40,752 nt of DNA, taken from Candidatus Devosia symbiotica. Its GTDB lineage: Bacteria > Pseudomonadota > Alphaproteobacteria > Rhizobiales > Devosiaceae. The first letter of the stretch is position 1. Each line of letters begins with the position of its first letter. The translations under genes and the position numbers were made by a program. The stretch lies in the NCBI GenBank assembly GCA_025050575.1, contig JALBVE010000012.1:1-40752 (forward strand), written 5' to 3'. The notes under the pieces were generated by a model. It was given only the letters and a program-made list of their open reading frames with translations, searched no databases and had not been told where the DNA came from. Positions 20,890 to 30,150 of the stretch are shown piece after piece.

Positions 20890-21697
20890 TTATTCGTTCG
20901 CTAAATTCTCGGTCGGCGGCGGCGCCCGTTCCGGATCAATGGTGTCCAGCGGAATAGCAAAGCGCCATTCAATGCCAGTGGTACGGCCAATCATGGATTT
21001 GAGCATCGCGGTCCCGAATCCGACCCGTTCTGAACTGGCAAGGGCATTGGTTACGGTCTCGCGCTAGACAAAATCCAGCCGGTCGCCCATTAGGGCCCAA
21101 TCGACGGCCAGCGTTCCGCCGCCTTCGCCAAAGGCATCGTATTTGATCGCATTGGTCGAAAGTTCATGCGCGGCCATGCCCAGGATCTGGGCCGTCTGCA
21201 TATTCAGCCGCACGATGGGACCGGTGATGCTGACTCGGCCGGAATCCTGCGGACTGAACGGAGCGATCTGGCTCTCGATCAGATCGCGCAATGCCACACT
21301 CGCCCGGCCATGGGTTAAGCAGCAGATCAGTGGAGCGCTCTAGGTCAAGAATTCGGCGCTCAAAATCCTGCACATAGCTGGGCAGGTCTTCGGCGTCACG
21401 CGCCGTCTACTGGGCCGTCGCGGCAATCACCGTCATCTGGTTCTTGGACCGATGCTCCACTTCGCGCATCAGGAATCGCACCTCGTGATCGGCCGCCTGC
21501 CGCGATGTCGACGCATCCGCCAGTGCGCGGGAAACTTCGGCAATATCGGCAACGGGATAGGCTTTGGCAGCAATGTGCTCGCCCCGGCCCAGCCGCCGCG
21601 CCGGCGCTGCCTGTTGTGAATTGTTCCGGGACGATTCGGTCGTGCCGCGCTTTCTTGGCCGAATTAGTTCACATAACCCAGTTTGCTCAGAGCCCAC
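20890..21697 (-). pseudogene. HWE-family sensor histidine kinase, remnant
   Basis: An HWE histidine kinase in pieces. The H-box region reads HEVRFLMREVEHRSKNQM (His of EHRSKNQ as phosphoacceptor) and ends at a TAG near 21407. Downstream in the same frame is DLPSYVQDFERRILDLERS, then a frame change near 21310 to LRDLIESQIAPFSP and the N-box LGMAAHELSTNAIKYDAFG. A TAG at 21064-21066 interrupts the frame before RVGFGTAMLKSMIGR and the end at 20890. At least two stops and one frameshift make it inactive. The sensory domain is not recognisable. Its dead state suggests loss of an environmental or light/stress sensing branch. Confidence 0.85.
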
Positions 21698-21719
21698 TCA
21701 TAAACCAATCTACGGGCAA

Positions 21720-22008
21720 TGGCTGGCCATAGCGATATGTACGGACAGCACCTAACCCAACGCGATTGGGCCCGATGATTCTGTCGATAAGACGGCATGA
21801 GTGGTCGGTCAATATTTTGGCGCTGGAATCGCCGGCCGGAAAACTCTCGTCCAGCGCCTCGTTCTGAGCATCCCACTATGCCGGCTTGTTGGGCTGAGTC
21901 TTATCGTCCGCATTGCGCATCTGGACAGGCGACCTGTCTGGGCCCGGCTTCTTGCTGCCCCTCATGGCGGCGGCCCCAGCGGATGGCTTTTTTTGTGGTG
22001 TTGGCCAT
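21720..22008 (-). pseudogene. Small acidic protein gene, degraded
   Basis: An ATG at 22008 with GGGAG 8-12 nt upstream begins MANTTKKAIRWG. A shift of one base after codon 14 leads to RGSKKPGPDRSPVQM..., a TAG, and then WDAQNEALDESFPAGDSSAK. The core EALDESFPASD-like motif is one I know from many small alphaproteobacterial proteins of unknown function. With a frameshift and a stop the gene is probably dead. No other gene is visible in 21698-22103. Confidence 0.4.
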
Positions 22009-22103
22009 AGAAATTCTCCCTGCTTTCACCCTAATTGAACGCTCGGAACGCTCAATAGTTGCAGGTGCTTTGATAGGCCACCATCTTCTGGTATGAGTCC
22101 GCC

Positions 22104-23501
22104 ATGACCGAGACGCACGCCAACAGCAAAAAACTCTTCGTCAAGACCTATGGCTGTCAGATGAATGTCTATGATAGCGCTTGCATGAGCGATGCGTTGG
22201 CCCCGCATGGCTATGAAACTACGCTCGACATGGCTCAGGCCGATCTGGTGCTGCTCAACACCTGTCACATTCGCGAAAAGGCCAGCGAGAAAGTGTTCTC
22301 CGAACTCGGGCGCCTCAAGGAATTGCAAGGCAAGCGCCGCGCCATGGGCGGCGACATGCTGATCGGCGTGGCCGGCTGCGTGGCCCAGGCCGAAGGCGAG
22401 GAAATCGCCCGCCGCGCCCCGGTCGTTGATATAGTGTTCGGGCCTCAGGCCTATCACAAGCTTCCCGAAATGCTGGCCCGTGCCGAGGCACAGCGCCATC
22501 TACACCCAGCGCTCAAGACTCCCATTATCGACACCGATTTCCCCGAGGAAGACAAGTTCGAGCACCTGCCGGCGGCGCGCAAGGAAATTACCATCAAGCG
22601 CGGCCTCACCGCGTTCTTAACCGTGCAGGAAGGTTGCGATAAGTTCTGCAGCTTCTGTGTAGTTCCCTATACCCGCGGCGTTGAAGTCAGCCGCCCGGTC
22701 GCTCAGATCCTCGCCGAGGCGCGCGGCCTGGTCGATGCCGGAGTCAAGGAAATCACCCTGCTCGGCCAGAATGTGAACGCCTATCACGGCCTCGACGCTA
22801 CCGGACGCAGCATCAGCCTGGGCGAACTGGCCTATCTGCTGGCCGAGATCAAGGGCCTCGAACGCCTGCGTTACACTACCAGTCATCCCCGCGACATGGA
22901 TGACGCGCTGATCGCGGCGCATCGCGACCTCGATATCCTGATGCCCTATTTGCACCTGCCGGTGCAGTCGGGTTCTGATAGTATCCTCAAGACCATGAAC
23001 CGTCGCCACACGGCGGCCGAATACATGGCTATTATCGAGCGTATCAAGGCCGCACGCTCCGACATGGCGCTGTCGGGCGATTTCATCGTTGGTTTTCCCG
23101 GCGAAACCGACGCCGATTTCGAGGACACGCTCAGGATCATCGCCGATGTCGGCTATGCCTCGGCCTATTCCTTCAAATATTCCACTCGCCCAGGCACGCC
23201 CGGGGCCAATCTGGGCGATCAGGTCCCCGAGGACGTCAAGAACGAGCGCTTGTGGCGGCTGCAGGATCTGGTCAATGCCCAGACCACGGCATTTCACCAA
23301 AGCTGCGTCGGCAAGACCATGCCTGTACTGATCGAACGCCCCGGCCGCATGCAAGGCCAGGTTGGCGGCCGCTCGCCTTATCTCCAAGCGGTGCACCTTG
23401 ATGGTTTGCCCGATCTAATCGGGGCTATTCATCAGGTAAAAATTATCGGGATATCAACCAATTCACTGGTGGGCTGGCTCAAGGCGGCGGTCGCGGTTTA
23501 A
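22104..23501 (+). CDS. miaB: tRNA-2-methylthio-N6-dimethylallyladenosine synthase MiaB
   Basis: A radical-SAM methylthiotransferase that modifies A37 of tRNAs reading U-starting codons. The 465-residue product has the N-terminal UPF0004 domain with three cluster cysteines ([41 protein letters not shown]), the radical-SAM CxxxCxxC as [16 protein letters not shown], and a C-terminal TRAM domain. The last 35 residues diverge from the usual TRAM end but remain in frame. In rhizobia miaB lies directly upstream of phoH; here it stands alone between two decay zones, with phoH 14 kb away on the other strand. Confidence 0.95.
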   Translation: MTETHANSKKLFVKTYGCQMNVYDSACMSDALAPHGYETTLDMAQADLVLLNTCHIREKASEKVFSELGRLKELQGKRRAMGGDMLIGVAGCVAQAEGEEIARRAPVVDIVFGPQAYHKLPEMLARAEAQRHLHPALKTPIIDTDFPEEDKFEHLPAARKEITIKRGLTAFLTVQEGCDKFCSFCVVPYTRGVEVSRPVAQILAEARGLVDAGVKEITLLGQNVNAYHGLDATGRSISLGELAYLLAEIKGLERLRYTTSHPRDMDDALIAAHRDLDILMPYLHLPVQSGSDSILKTMNRRHTAAEYMAIIERIKAARSDMALSGDFIVGFPGETDADFEDTLRIIADVGYASAYSFKYSTRPGTPGANLGDQVPEDVKNERLWRLQDLVNAQTTAFHQSCVGKTMPVLIERPGRMQGQVGGRSPYLQAVHLDGLPDLIGAIHQVKIIGISTNSLVGWLKAAVAV

Positions 23502-23689
23502 GGGCATTTCGCTGACACAGCAGCGCCATAAGGCGGGGTGGCGTGACGGGGTGTCACATCGAAAACTCGGAACACGTGGTGGAACAACTGGTGTTTTGAC
23601 CTGTCACTAGACTCCCATACGTTATCGACGCTATATTCTTGGCTATGGGATTGTTGATGGCGATCTAACCTGTATCAACACCAAACGGC

Positions 23690-23880
23690 ATGACAGATTT
23701 TGCATCTCCCGTAGCGGCCATTATCTTCATCGGCATTGCTATTATGTGCATAATTACCAGATTTGCAGGCTTTCTGGGATACTGGTCAAAGATAATATGT
23801 TCAGCCGCAATGCCTATTTTGGATTGTGTCCCGGATCGGGGTGTAGCTGATCGGTGGTCATACCGTGGCGGGATGGTGGC
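23690..23880 (+). pseudogene. Possible fragment of a membrane protein (AzlD-like?)
   Basis: The plus frame has a hydrophobic stretch (ASPVAAIIFIGIAIMCIITR, then FAGFLGYW) that recalls the TR-x-AGF helix of AzlD branched-chain amino-acid exporter subunits. The similarity is short and the frame runs into sequence antisense to the HxlR remnant, so this is a weak call. Bases 23502-23689 hold nothing recognisable. Confidence 0.2.
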
Positions 23881-24081
23881 GTACATCGTGCGCATCACAA
23901 AGCCGTCGCGCTCAAGTTCGCGCAGCGTGCTGGTCAGCATTTTCTGCGACACCCCTCTGGCGTGACGCTTGAGCTCATTGAAGCGCAGGGATTCGCCGCG
24001 CAGCGACACCACCAATCTCTATTTCTCTAGTCAGAGCATCAGCATCTCGTCATCGGGATGAGAAGTTGCAGATGGGGACAT
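23830..24081 (-). pseudogene. HxlR-family transcriptional regulator, remnant
   Basis: On the minus strand an ATG at 24081 opens MSPSATSHPDDEMLML and stops after 16 codons. After another stop the same frame continues into a clear HxlR winged-helix core: SLRGESLRFNELKRHARGVS, then QKMLTSTLRELERDGFV and YATIPPRYDHR. The segment with the family's metal/redox Cys and the GDKWS helix is missing, so an internal deletion plus two stops has removed the start of the DNA-binding domain. The target gene is unknown. These regulators are usually divergent from the oxidoreductase or efflux gene they control. Confidence 0.75.
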
Positions 24082-24201
24082 GATGTGCCTTGAAAACGGG
24101 TAAGCGCGTTTCTGCATATGGGGCGTTATGGCGCCACGTCCAGCATCCTGGCCGTCAAATTATTGCTTGACCGCAAATGTTGGCGCTCGTCGCTCGCCGG
24201 C

Positions 24202-24903
24202 TCAGACGCGCCTGAAGCTGAAATAGAAGCTGATCAAACGGCCTTCGCGGCGCGCCTTCTGCTCATAGCGCGTGGGCTGCCAGCCTGGATAAGGTTGGTG
24301 CCAGCTGCCAGGCGCGTCCGGGGCAAAGCTGAAGGCTGCTAGGCGCACGATATGGGTCAGGGTCCAATTGGCGTAGTCTTCGATGTCGCTAGCAAAGTGA
24401 AATGTCCCACTCGGCCGGATCACCCGCGCCAGTTCGGCCAGCGTCGTTGGCGACACGAAACGCCGTTTGTGATGGCGCGTCTTGAGCCAGGGATCAGGAT
24501 AGAGCAGGTAGACTTCGTCCAGGCTCGTATCGGGCAGGGCGATGAGCAGCTTGAGCGCGTCATCAGTAAACAGCCGGATATTTTCCAGGCCGTCGGCAGC
24601 GATCATTTTCACCATCTTGCCAATGCCGCCGGTAAACACCTCGCAGCCAATATAGCCGGTGGTCGGGTGGTTAGCGGCCTCGAGCGCCAGATGCTCGCCG
24701 CCGCCATAGCCGATCTCGACGATGATTTTTTTAGCTTTGGGAAACAGGCTGCGCGGATCCAGTGGACCCGCGAGCTTGATTTCTAGCAAGGGCAGGATGA
24801 CATCAAATATTGCCTGTTGCCCTCTATGCAGCTTTTTGCCTGATCGCCGGCCAAAGAACGCACGCGGCGCGCCGTCACGCGTTTTTGGCAGTTCGCGCGC
24901 CAT
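24202..24903 (-). CDS. trmB: tRNA (guanine-N7-)-methyltransferase TrmB
   Basis: Makes m7G46 in tRNA, using SAM. The 233-residue product has the Rossmann motif I as VEIGYGGGEHLALEAA, GCEVFTGGIGK, and the family segment YLLYPDPWLKTRHHKRRF. The normally conserved Pro of PDPWPK is Leu here, a substitution close to the substrate site that deserves note. Otherwise the protein is full length and ends YFSFRRV. It starts 4 nt after the metK stop and is cotranscribed with metK, so the SAM-making and a SAM-using enzyme remain paired. In rhizobia rimP normally follows; here it lies 24 kb away. Confidence 0.93.
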   Translation of the reverse strand: MARELPKTRDGAPRAFFGRRSGKKLHRGQQAIFDVILPLLEIKLAGPLDPRSLFPKAKKIIVEIGYGGGEHLALEAANHPTTGYIGCEVFTGGIGKMVKMIAADGLENIRLFTDDALKLLIALPDTSLDEVYLLYPDPWLKTRHHKRRFVSPTTLAELARVIRPSGTFHFASDIEDYANWTLTHIVRLAAFSFAPDAPGSWHQPYPGWQPTRYEQKARREGRLISFYFSFRRV

Positions 24904-24907
24904 CAGA

Positions 24908-26164
24908 CTATTTTACGGCGGCCTTGAGGGCGGCGACCAGATCGGTCTTCTCCCAGGAGAAGCTGCCATCGCGGCCGGCCTTGCGCCCGAAATGGCCATA
25001 GGCCGAAGTCTTGGCATAGATCGGCTTGTTCAGGTCAAGATGGGTGCGGATACCGCGCGGAGTCAGATCCATGATCCTGGAGAGCGCGGCCTCTACCACT
25101 TCCTCATCGACTGTGCCGGTATCATGCAGATTGACATTGATCGATAGTGGCTGAGCCACGCCAATGGCATAGCTGAGCTGGATAGTGGCACGATCGGCCA
25201 TGCCGGCGGCGACCACATTTTTGGCTAGGTAACGCGCCGCATAGGCCGCCGAGCGGTCAACCTTGGTGGGGTCCTTGCCAGAGAACGCGCCACCGCCATG
25301 CGGGGCTGCGCCACCATAGGTGTCCACGATGATCTTGCGGCCGGTCAAGCCCGCATCGCCATCGGGTCCGCCAACCACGAATTTACCGGTCGGGTTGATG
25401 TGCCAGACAGTCTCGGCCGAAATCCATCCCTCTGGCAGGGCTTGACGGATATAGGGTTCAACGATCTTGCGCACATCAGCCGAGGTCAACGTCGCGTCCA
25501 GATGCTGGGTCGAGAGCACGATCTGGGTCACCGCGACCGGCTTGCCGTTTTCATAACGCACCGTGACCTGGCTCTTGGCGTCGGGACCCAGCACCTTGGC
25601 CGGGCCGGTGCCTTCCTTTCGCGCCAGGGTCAGCACTTCTAGGATCTTGTGTGCGTAATAGACCGGTGCCGGCATCAGCTCGGGGGTTTCACGCGATGCA
25701 TAGCCGAACATGATACCCTGATCGCCAGCGCCCACATCCTTGTTGTCCGCTTCGTCAACGCCCTGGGCAATGTCGGCCGACTGGCCATGCAACAGCACGT
25801 CGATCCGTGCCTGCTTCCAGTGAAAGCCGGCCTGCTCATAGCCGATCGCTCGAATAGCCTTGCGCGCCGTCGACTTGAACTTGGACGGGTTGACCACCGG
25901 ATTGCCAGCGGCATCAAGCACGATATTGCCCGCCTTATCCTTTTTCAGCAGCGAGTCCGGAACCCGCACTTCGCCCGCAATGATTACACGATTGGTAGTG
26001 GCCAGGGTTTCGCAAGCAATGCGCACTTGCGCCGGGTCCATGCCGGCCTTCTTGGCTTCGCGGAATACCAGGTCGACGATTTCGTCGCTAATGCGGTCAC
26101 AAACCTTGTCAGGATGACCTTCTGAAACCGATTCCGAGGTGAAAAAAAAAGATAATCGGACCAC
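24908..26164 (-). CDS. metK: S-adenosylmethionine synthetase
   Basis: Makes SAM from methionine and ATP; SAM feeds TrmB, MiaB and the RNA methyltransferase in this window. The 418-residue product has [18 protein letters not shown] at the N-terminus, the [12 protein letters not shown] signature near residue 147, and the phosphate loop [20 protein letters not shown] near 289. I place the start at the GTG at 26164 because [12 protein letters not shown] aligns residue for residue with the family start. An ATG a few bases upstream is out of frame. A run of nine T occupies codons 6-8, an unusually slippery place in an essential gene. Confidence 0.95.
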   Translation of the reverse strand: MVRLSFFFTSESVSEGHPDKVCDRISDEIVDLVFREAKKAGMDPAQVRIACETLATTNRVIIAGEVRVPDSLLKKDKAGNIVLDAAGNPVVNPSKFKSTARKAIRAIGYEQAGFHWKQARIDVLLHGQSADIAQGVDEADNKDVGAGDQGIMFGYASRETPELMPAPVYYAHKILEVLTLARKEGTGPAKVLGPDAKSQVTVRYENGKPVAVTQIVLSTQHLDATLTSADVRKIVEPYIRQALPEGWISAETVWHINPTGKFVVGGPDGDAGLTGRKIIVDTYGGAAPHGGGAFSGKDPTKVDRSAAYAARYLAKNVVAAGMADRATIQLSYAIGVAQPLSINVNLHDTGTVDEEVVEAALSRIMDLTPRGIRTHLDLNKPIYAKTSAYGHFGRKAGRDGSFSWEKTDLVAALKAAVK

Positions 26165-26369
26165 GCAACATCCCCTTAATTTGCTGAAAATAGCTCAAAA
26201 CGAGCATTTCAACTCGGTTTGTGACACCCAATGCCCAGCCAGTCAAGGCAGATATAAAGAAAGCTTGATACGATGCTCAGCGGCTCGGGATGGCGTCTGC
26301 GCTGCGCTAGCGCGCCGCAATTCTGCCTCCAGACAGGCGCGACTCTCGTCGACCCTGGGTCTAAAACTT

Positions 26370-26455
26370 TGGTGCCCAGAAGAAGACTCGAACTTCCACA
26401 CCTTGCGGTACACGGACCTGAACCGTGCGCGTCTACCAAATTCCGCCATCTGGGC
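26370..26455 (-). tRNA. tRNA-Leu (anticodon CAG)
   Basis: On the minus strand a complete 86-nt tRNA including an encoded CCA. The acceptor arms GCCCAGA and TCTGGGC pair fully, the anticodon stem CACGG/CCGTG encloses TTCAGGT with anticodon CAG, a long variable arm identifies the leucine class, and GTTCGAGTC is the T loop. It reads CUG codons, the commonest leucine codon in this GC-rich sequence. The rest of 26165-26369, the metK upstream region, shows no recognisable SAM riboswitch or gene. Confidence 0.96.
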
Positions 26456-26511
26456 AAGCAGGCACTAACTAGGGGCAGCAGGGACTGATGTCAATCACCT
26501 AATCGCGCCCG

Positions 26512-26847
26512 TCACCAATTGGCCCCATCCCAATGGGTAATGGTGGCGCTATCCACCGCTGGCGCGTCTTCTAGGTAATGGACGTTAATCATAACTAATG
26601 CCTTGCCTTTGCCATCCGAGCCGCGTGCAAATGTCTCAATTCCACAGGTCTTGCAGAACAGATGCGCGATGGCTTCCGTATTGAAGCGGAATTCGGTGAG
26701 ATTGCCCCCTCGCTTTCGACCGAGAAATTGGCCTCCGACACCGACTGCATCACCCAGCCCGGGCGCCGGCAGCGGGAGCAGTTGCAGTCGCCCATGATGG
26801 CGTCGCAATGGCATTGGCTGTGATTAGGTCTTGGATATAGCAATCAT
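26512..26847 (-). pseudogene. GFA-family (CENP-V/GFA domain) protein, remnant
   Basis: Glutathione-dependent formaldehyde-activating-like zinc-binding protein, broken. One frame shows the first zinc motifs (CHCDAIMGDCNCSRC; a segment between the two is deleted) and then ANFSVESEG. A second frame carries the rest: NLTEFRFNTEAIAHLFCKTC, GIETFARGSDGKGK and a natural end at 26512. The frames meet at a run of five G on the coding strand near 26705; six G would restore the frame, so a one-base slippage deletion is the likely cause. The start also meets a stop after seven codons. The function of GFA proteins in general is uncertain. Confidence 0.85.
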
Positions 26848-26994
26848 GGTGATGGTCCTTGCTTGTCAGGAACAAAACAAGAATAGACTGCAGAGGGAGT
26901 TTTAAGTCGTTTCGGGCGTCCGAGCCTCGACAGGGGCGCGACGCTTGCGCTAGAAGCGGAAACGCCTTGCCTCCCCATTCGTCCGGAGCCTATC

Positions 26995-27993
26995 ATGAAA
27001 ATTCTTGATCCGAAACTCGTCACCGTGTTTGGCGGCTCGGGCTTTGTGGGCACACAAATCGTCCAATTGCTGGCGGCCAAAGGCCATCGCATCCGTGTCG
27101 CTGTGCGCCGGCCCGATCTGGCTGGCCATGTCGGCCCCCTCGGCACGGTGGGTCAGGTGGTGCCGATCCAGGCCAATATCCGTAATATGGCCTCGATTGA
27201 GCGCGCTGTCGCCGGCGCTGATATTGTCATTAATCTGGTAGGCATTACGGCCAATAGCGGCGCCCAGACTTTCGAGGCGGTTCACGTTGCCGGTGCCAAG
27301 GCAATTGCCCAGGCAGCCAAGGCGGCGGGCGTCAGCACGCTGGTTCATATGTCCGCGCTCGGTGTCGACAAGGCCGCTGCGGTCAGCCAATACGCCGCCT
27401 CCAAACTGGCTGGTGAAGCGGCTGTATTTGCTGCCTTTCCCGATGCAGTGGTGATGCGGCCCTCGATTCTGTTTGGTCATGGCGATGGATTTTTCAACTT
27501 GATGGCCGGTCTGGCCCGGCTGTTCCCCGTGCTGCCGCTGGTCGGTGGTGAGACCAAATTTCAGCCCGCCTATGTTGCCGATGTTGCCGAGGCATTTGTC
27601 CTGGCTGCCGAAGGCAAGCTTAAGACCGGTAAGGTCTATGAACTGGGCGGCCCGCAAGTTGAGACTCACCGCCAGTTGATCGAGCGTGTTCAGCGCGAGG
27701 CCCTGCGCAACCGGCCGCTGCTGCCGCTAGCGTCGGGCATCGCCAAAATGCTGGCCGGCGTGATATCAATTCTTCCATTCCCGCGGTTATTGACCGTCGA
27801 TCAGGTCGATCTGCTCGGCATCGACAACGTGGTGTCCGAAGCGGCCAACAACGAAAAGCGGACCTTTGCCGGCATGGGTATTGTCCCCGCCTCGATGGAT
27901 ACCATTCTGCCCACCTATCTTTGGCGCTTCCGAAAGCATGGCCAGTTCGACAAGGCAGTAACCAGCCCGGTCAGCGACGGCAACGCCGCCTGA
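26995..27993 (+). CDS. NDUFA9-like NAD(P)-binding epimerase/dehydratase-family protein
   Basis: An extended short-chain dehydrogenase-like protein of the complex I NDUFA9 subfamily, common in alphaproteobacteria. The 332-residue product opens with the dinucleotide loop VTVFGGSGFVGTQIVQLLA, has INLVGI, the YAASKLAGEAAV segment (degenerate YxxxK active site: Y-A-A-S-K), and MRPSILFGHGDGFFN. The family is an accessory subunit of NADH:quinone oxidoreductase in mitochondria; a bacterial role in respiration or quinone metabolism is plausible but not shown. ATG follows GGAGCC. The gene is intact and ends at a very strong terminator. Confidence 0.88.
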   Translation: MKILDPKLVTVFGGSGFVGTQIVQLLAAKGHRIRVAVRRPDLAGHVGPLGTVGQVVPIQANIRNMASIERAVAGADIVINLVGITANSGAQTFEAVHVAGAKAIAQAAKAAGVSTLVHMSALGVDKAAAVSQYAASKLAGEAAVFAAFPDAVVMRPSILFGHGDGFFNLMAGLARLFPVLPLVGGETKFQPAYVADVAEAFVLAAEGKLKTGKVYELGGPQVETHRQLIERVQREALRNRPLLPLASGIAKMLAGVISILPFPRLLTVDQVDLLGIDNVVSEAANNEKRTFAGMGIVPASMDTILPTYLWRFRKHGQFDKAVTSPVSDGNAA

Positions 27994-28005
27994 TCGAGCG
28001 CTTGC

Positions 28006-28056
28006 CGGATATTGCAAAAAGCCCGTGGCGCTGCTGCGGGCTTTTTGCAATATCCG
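28006..28056 (+). terminator. Very long perfect hairpin terminator
   Basis: The arms 28006-28025 and 28037-28056 are perfectly complementary over 20 bp around an 11-nt loop, with an A5 run on the left facing a T5 run on the right. It ends the NDUFA9-like gene and, being symmetrical, could also stop transcription from the other side. Confidence 0.85.
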
Positions 28057-28078
28057 CCTGGCCGTATCGCAACGATGC

Positions 28079-28135
28079 GATATATCTTGAAACACTGTCT
28101 TGTCGCCACAATTTTGAATGGAACAAAGATATATC
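28079..28135. promoter_or_regulatory. Inverted repeat upstream of padR, possible operator
   Basis: GATATATCTT (28079-28088) and its exact inverse AAGATATATC (28126-28135) frame 37 bases just upstream of the PadR gene. PadR regulators often repress their own genes through AT-rich inverted repeats, so this is a candidate autoregulatory site. Spacing of about 48 bp centre to centre would put the two boxes on nearly the same face of the helix if looping were involved. Inference only. Confidence 0.4.
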
Positions 28136-28189
28136 TGAAGACCGATGATGAGCACGTATTAGAGAATTGGCGAGCCCGATTGGCGTCGC

Positions 28190-28849
28190 ATGGAAGCCAT
28201 GGCGCGCCGTGGCTGGTCGCGACTGGCCGCCGGCGTCGATGGTGTAGAAAACTAGGCCAATATGAGTGGCAATTTCCGCGTTGGCCGCATGCTGACTTCA
28301 GGTGACCTGCGCCTGATGACGCTGTACCTGCTCAAAGAGCAGCCACGCTATGGCTATGATTTGATCAGGGCTATCGAGGAGAAGTCGGTCGGCTTTTACT
28401 CGCCCAGCCCCGGCATACTCTATCCGGCGCTGACATTTCTCGAGGAGGCGGGCTACGCCACCTCCCATATCGACGGCAACAAGAAGCTATACACCATCAC
28501 CGATGAGGGCTGTGCCCATCTCAGCGACAATCGTAAATCGATCGAATCGACAATGGCCTTCCTGGCTAAGGCCGGCGAGAAGATGCATCGCTTCCGTGAA
28601 TTCGCCCAGGCCGACTGGTCTGCTCAACGCGATGGTTCCACCGACCAGCCCCGATCAGGCTGCAGCCACCCAATCAGATCATGACCTCAAGGACGCGGTG
28701 CCTGAACTCAACGATGCCCGCCGCGCTCTTAAGGCGGCGATCAAGGTGGCCCGCCGCGGTTCGGAGGACAGCAGCATCGCGCCGCGGCAATCCTGCGCTG
28801 TGCTGCCGCCGACATCCACGCTTTCAGTGATGGGGACGTGGATATCTGA
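28190..28849 (+). pseudogene. PadR-family transcriptional regulator, damaged
   Basis: The winged-helix core is intact: MLTSGDLRLMTLYLLKEQPR, YGYDLIRAIEEKS, SPGILYPALTFLEEAGY, KKLYTITDEG. The likely original start (ATG 28190, MEAMARRGWSRLAAG) meets a TAG at 28253-28255 in the same frame; an ATG at 28262 could restart synthesis. After FREFAQADWS the frame is lost and the C-terminal helical domain appears in two other frames (LKDAVPELNDARRALKAAIK, then ILRCAAADIHAFSDGDVDI ending at 28849). The ORF 28262-28684 may still make a DNA-binding fragment without the dimerisation region. Its target is unknown. Confidence 0.75.
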
Positions 28850-28907
28850 GTCCTCTGGAGGCGTCGCGCAGCCCGCGCCCCGGCTAAACGTGCTTCACAG
28901 CGGCAAA

Positions 28908-28919
28908 CTAACATGTTAG
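28908..28919. promoter_or_regulatory. Perfect 12-bp palindrome before dld
   Basis: CTAACATGTTAG is a perfect palindrome 9 nt before the first ATG of the D-lactate dehydrogenase remnant. The position fits a repressor site overlapping the start region, for example of a GntR-type regulator of lactate use. No regulator gene is identified in the window. Confidence 0.3.
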
Positions 28920-28928
28920 CATGCCGTC

Positions 28929-30150
28929 ATGCAGCTCATCGACTCCTCAGACCGCCGACGCCGTTCCTGCCCTTCATCAGGTCAGGCCTGAGCGGTCTGC
29001 TGCCGGTGAGCGCCTTGCTGCCCGCCTGCGGGAACAGATTAGTGGGCCGATATATACCGACCCATTGATGACTTGTGCCTGGAACGCCGACGCCGTTCCT
29101 ACCGGCTGATTCCGGCAGCGGCGGTATTCCTCCATTCGGAGGATGAAGTCCGCGCCGTGATGGCCATCGCCCGAGCCGAATATCTGTCCATCACTTTCCG
29201 TGCCGCCGACACCTCTCTGTCGGGTAGGCCGTGACCGATGGCGTCCTGGCCGTACTCGGCGATGGTTGGCGTAGACTAGAAATCCATCCGGGAGCTGAAC
29301 AGATCACACCAGAGCCGGCCATTATCGTGGCCCACGCCAATACGGTGCTCAAACCGTACAACAATAAAGACCGAGCCCGATCCGGCCAGCATGGCCAATA
29401 GCGGGATACAGCTCACGACCGGTGTCACGGCGGCCGAATATATCGAGCGTCGCGCCCTGGCGACAGTGGAGCATCTGGCGCCGATGCACCCGCTACTGTC
29501 CTGGCTGACCGAACAATCCCCGCCCATGCTGATCGATGTGACCGCGCCGGATGCCGCGACGCTTGAGGCCGAGATCGCCAGAGCTGTTGATCTGCTGTCG
29601 CGCCATGGCGCCACCCATATCGACCTCTCCACCGACGCGGCGCGCAGTCACGCCTTGTGGGCATTCGCAAGGGCTTTTTCGCCTCGGGTGGCGCGGCACG
29701 GCCTAAGGGCACGGCCATGCTCACCGAAGACGTCGCCGCCCTCCCATTGCGCAACTGGCCAAATTCGTCATCGACATGCGAGCGCTGCTCGATGCGCATG
29801 GCTATCAGGATGCCATCATCTTTGGCCACGCCCTGGGCGGCAATTTACATTTTCAGATGATCCATGATCCACATCAAGCATCTCAAAGTCATGCTGCCGG
29901 CCGATGAGCTGGTCGATCTATGTATCGAATGTGGCTTTTGCGAACTGGCCTGTCCCAGCCACCAGATGACCCTGTCGCCGCATCAGCGCATTGCGGTCAC
30001 CCGCGAACGCGAGCGGCTGCGGCTGAGTGGCAAAGGCCCCGACCGCCTAAGGCTGCTGGATGTCGATTTCTAGTATCCCGGTCTGGACACTTGCGCCGCC
30101 TGCAATCTGTGTTCGGCGCGCTGTCCGTTCGGCATTGAAACCGGCACCCA
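28929..30150 (+). pseudogene. D-lactate dehydrogenase (DLD-II, FAD and Fe-S), 5' part, remnant
   Basis: A large flavoprotein with a fused Fe-S domain, scattered over the three plus frames. Recognisable in order: PIYTDPLMTCAWNADA; YRLIPAAAVFLHSEDEVRAV (about 29103); AVTDGVLAVLGDGWRR; HANTVLKPYNNK; DPASMA, where most of the FAD domain is deleted; LTTGVTAAEYIERRALATVE; GFFASGGAARPKG; GHALGGNLHFQMIHD; then the ferredoxin-like part CIECGFCELACPSHQM and CAACNLCSARCP. At least four frameshifts and stops, such as the TAG at 30071-30073, destroy it. The gene breaks off after GIETGT near 30150 and resumes at 31085 beyond inverted ABC-transporter fragments. Confidence 0.85.

Noticed and set aside
26165-26369. 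SAM riboswitch upstream of metK
   Set aside because: I could not find the conserved core of the SAM-II, SAM-I or SAH classes in the 200-nt leader.
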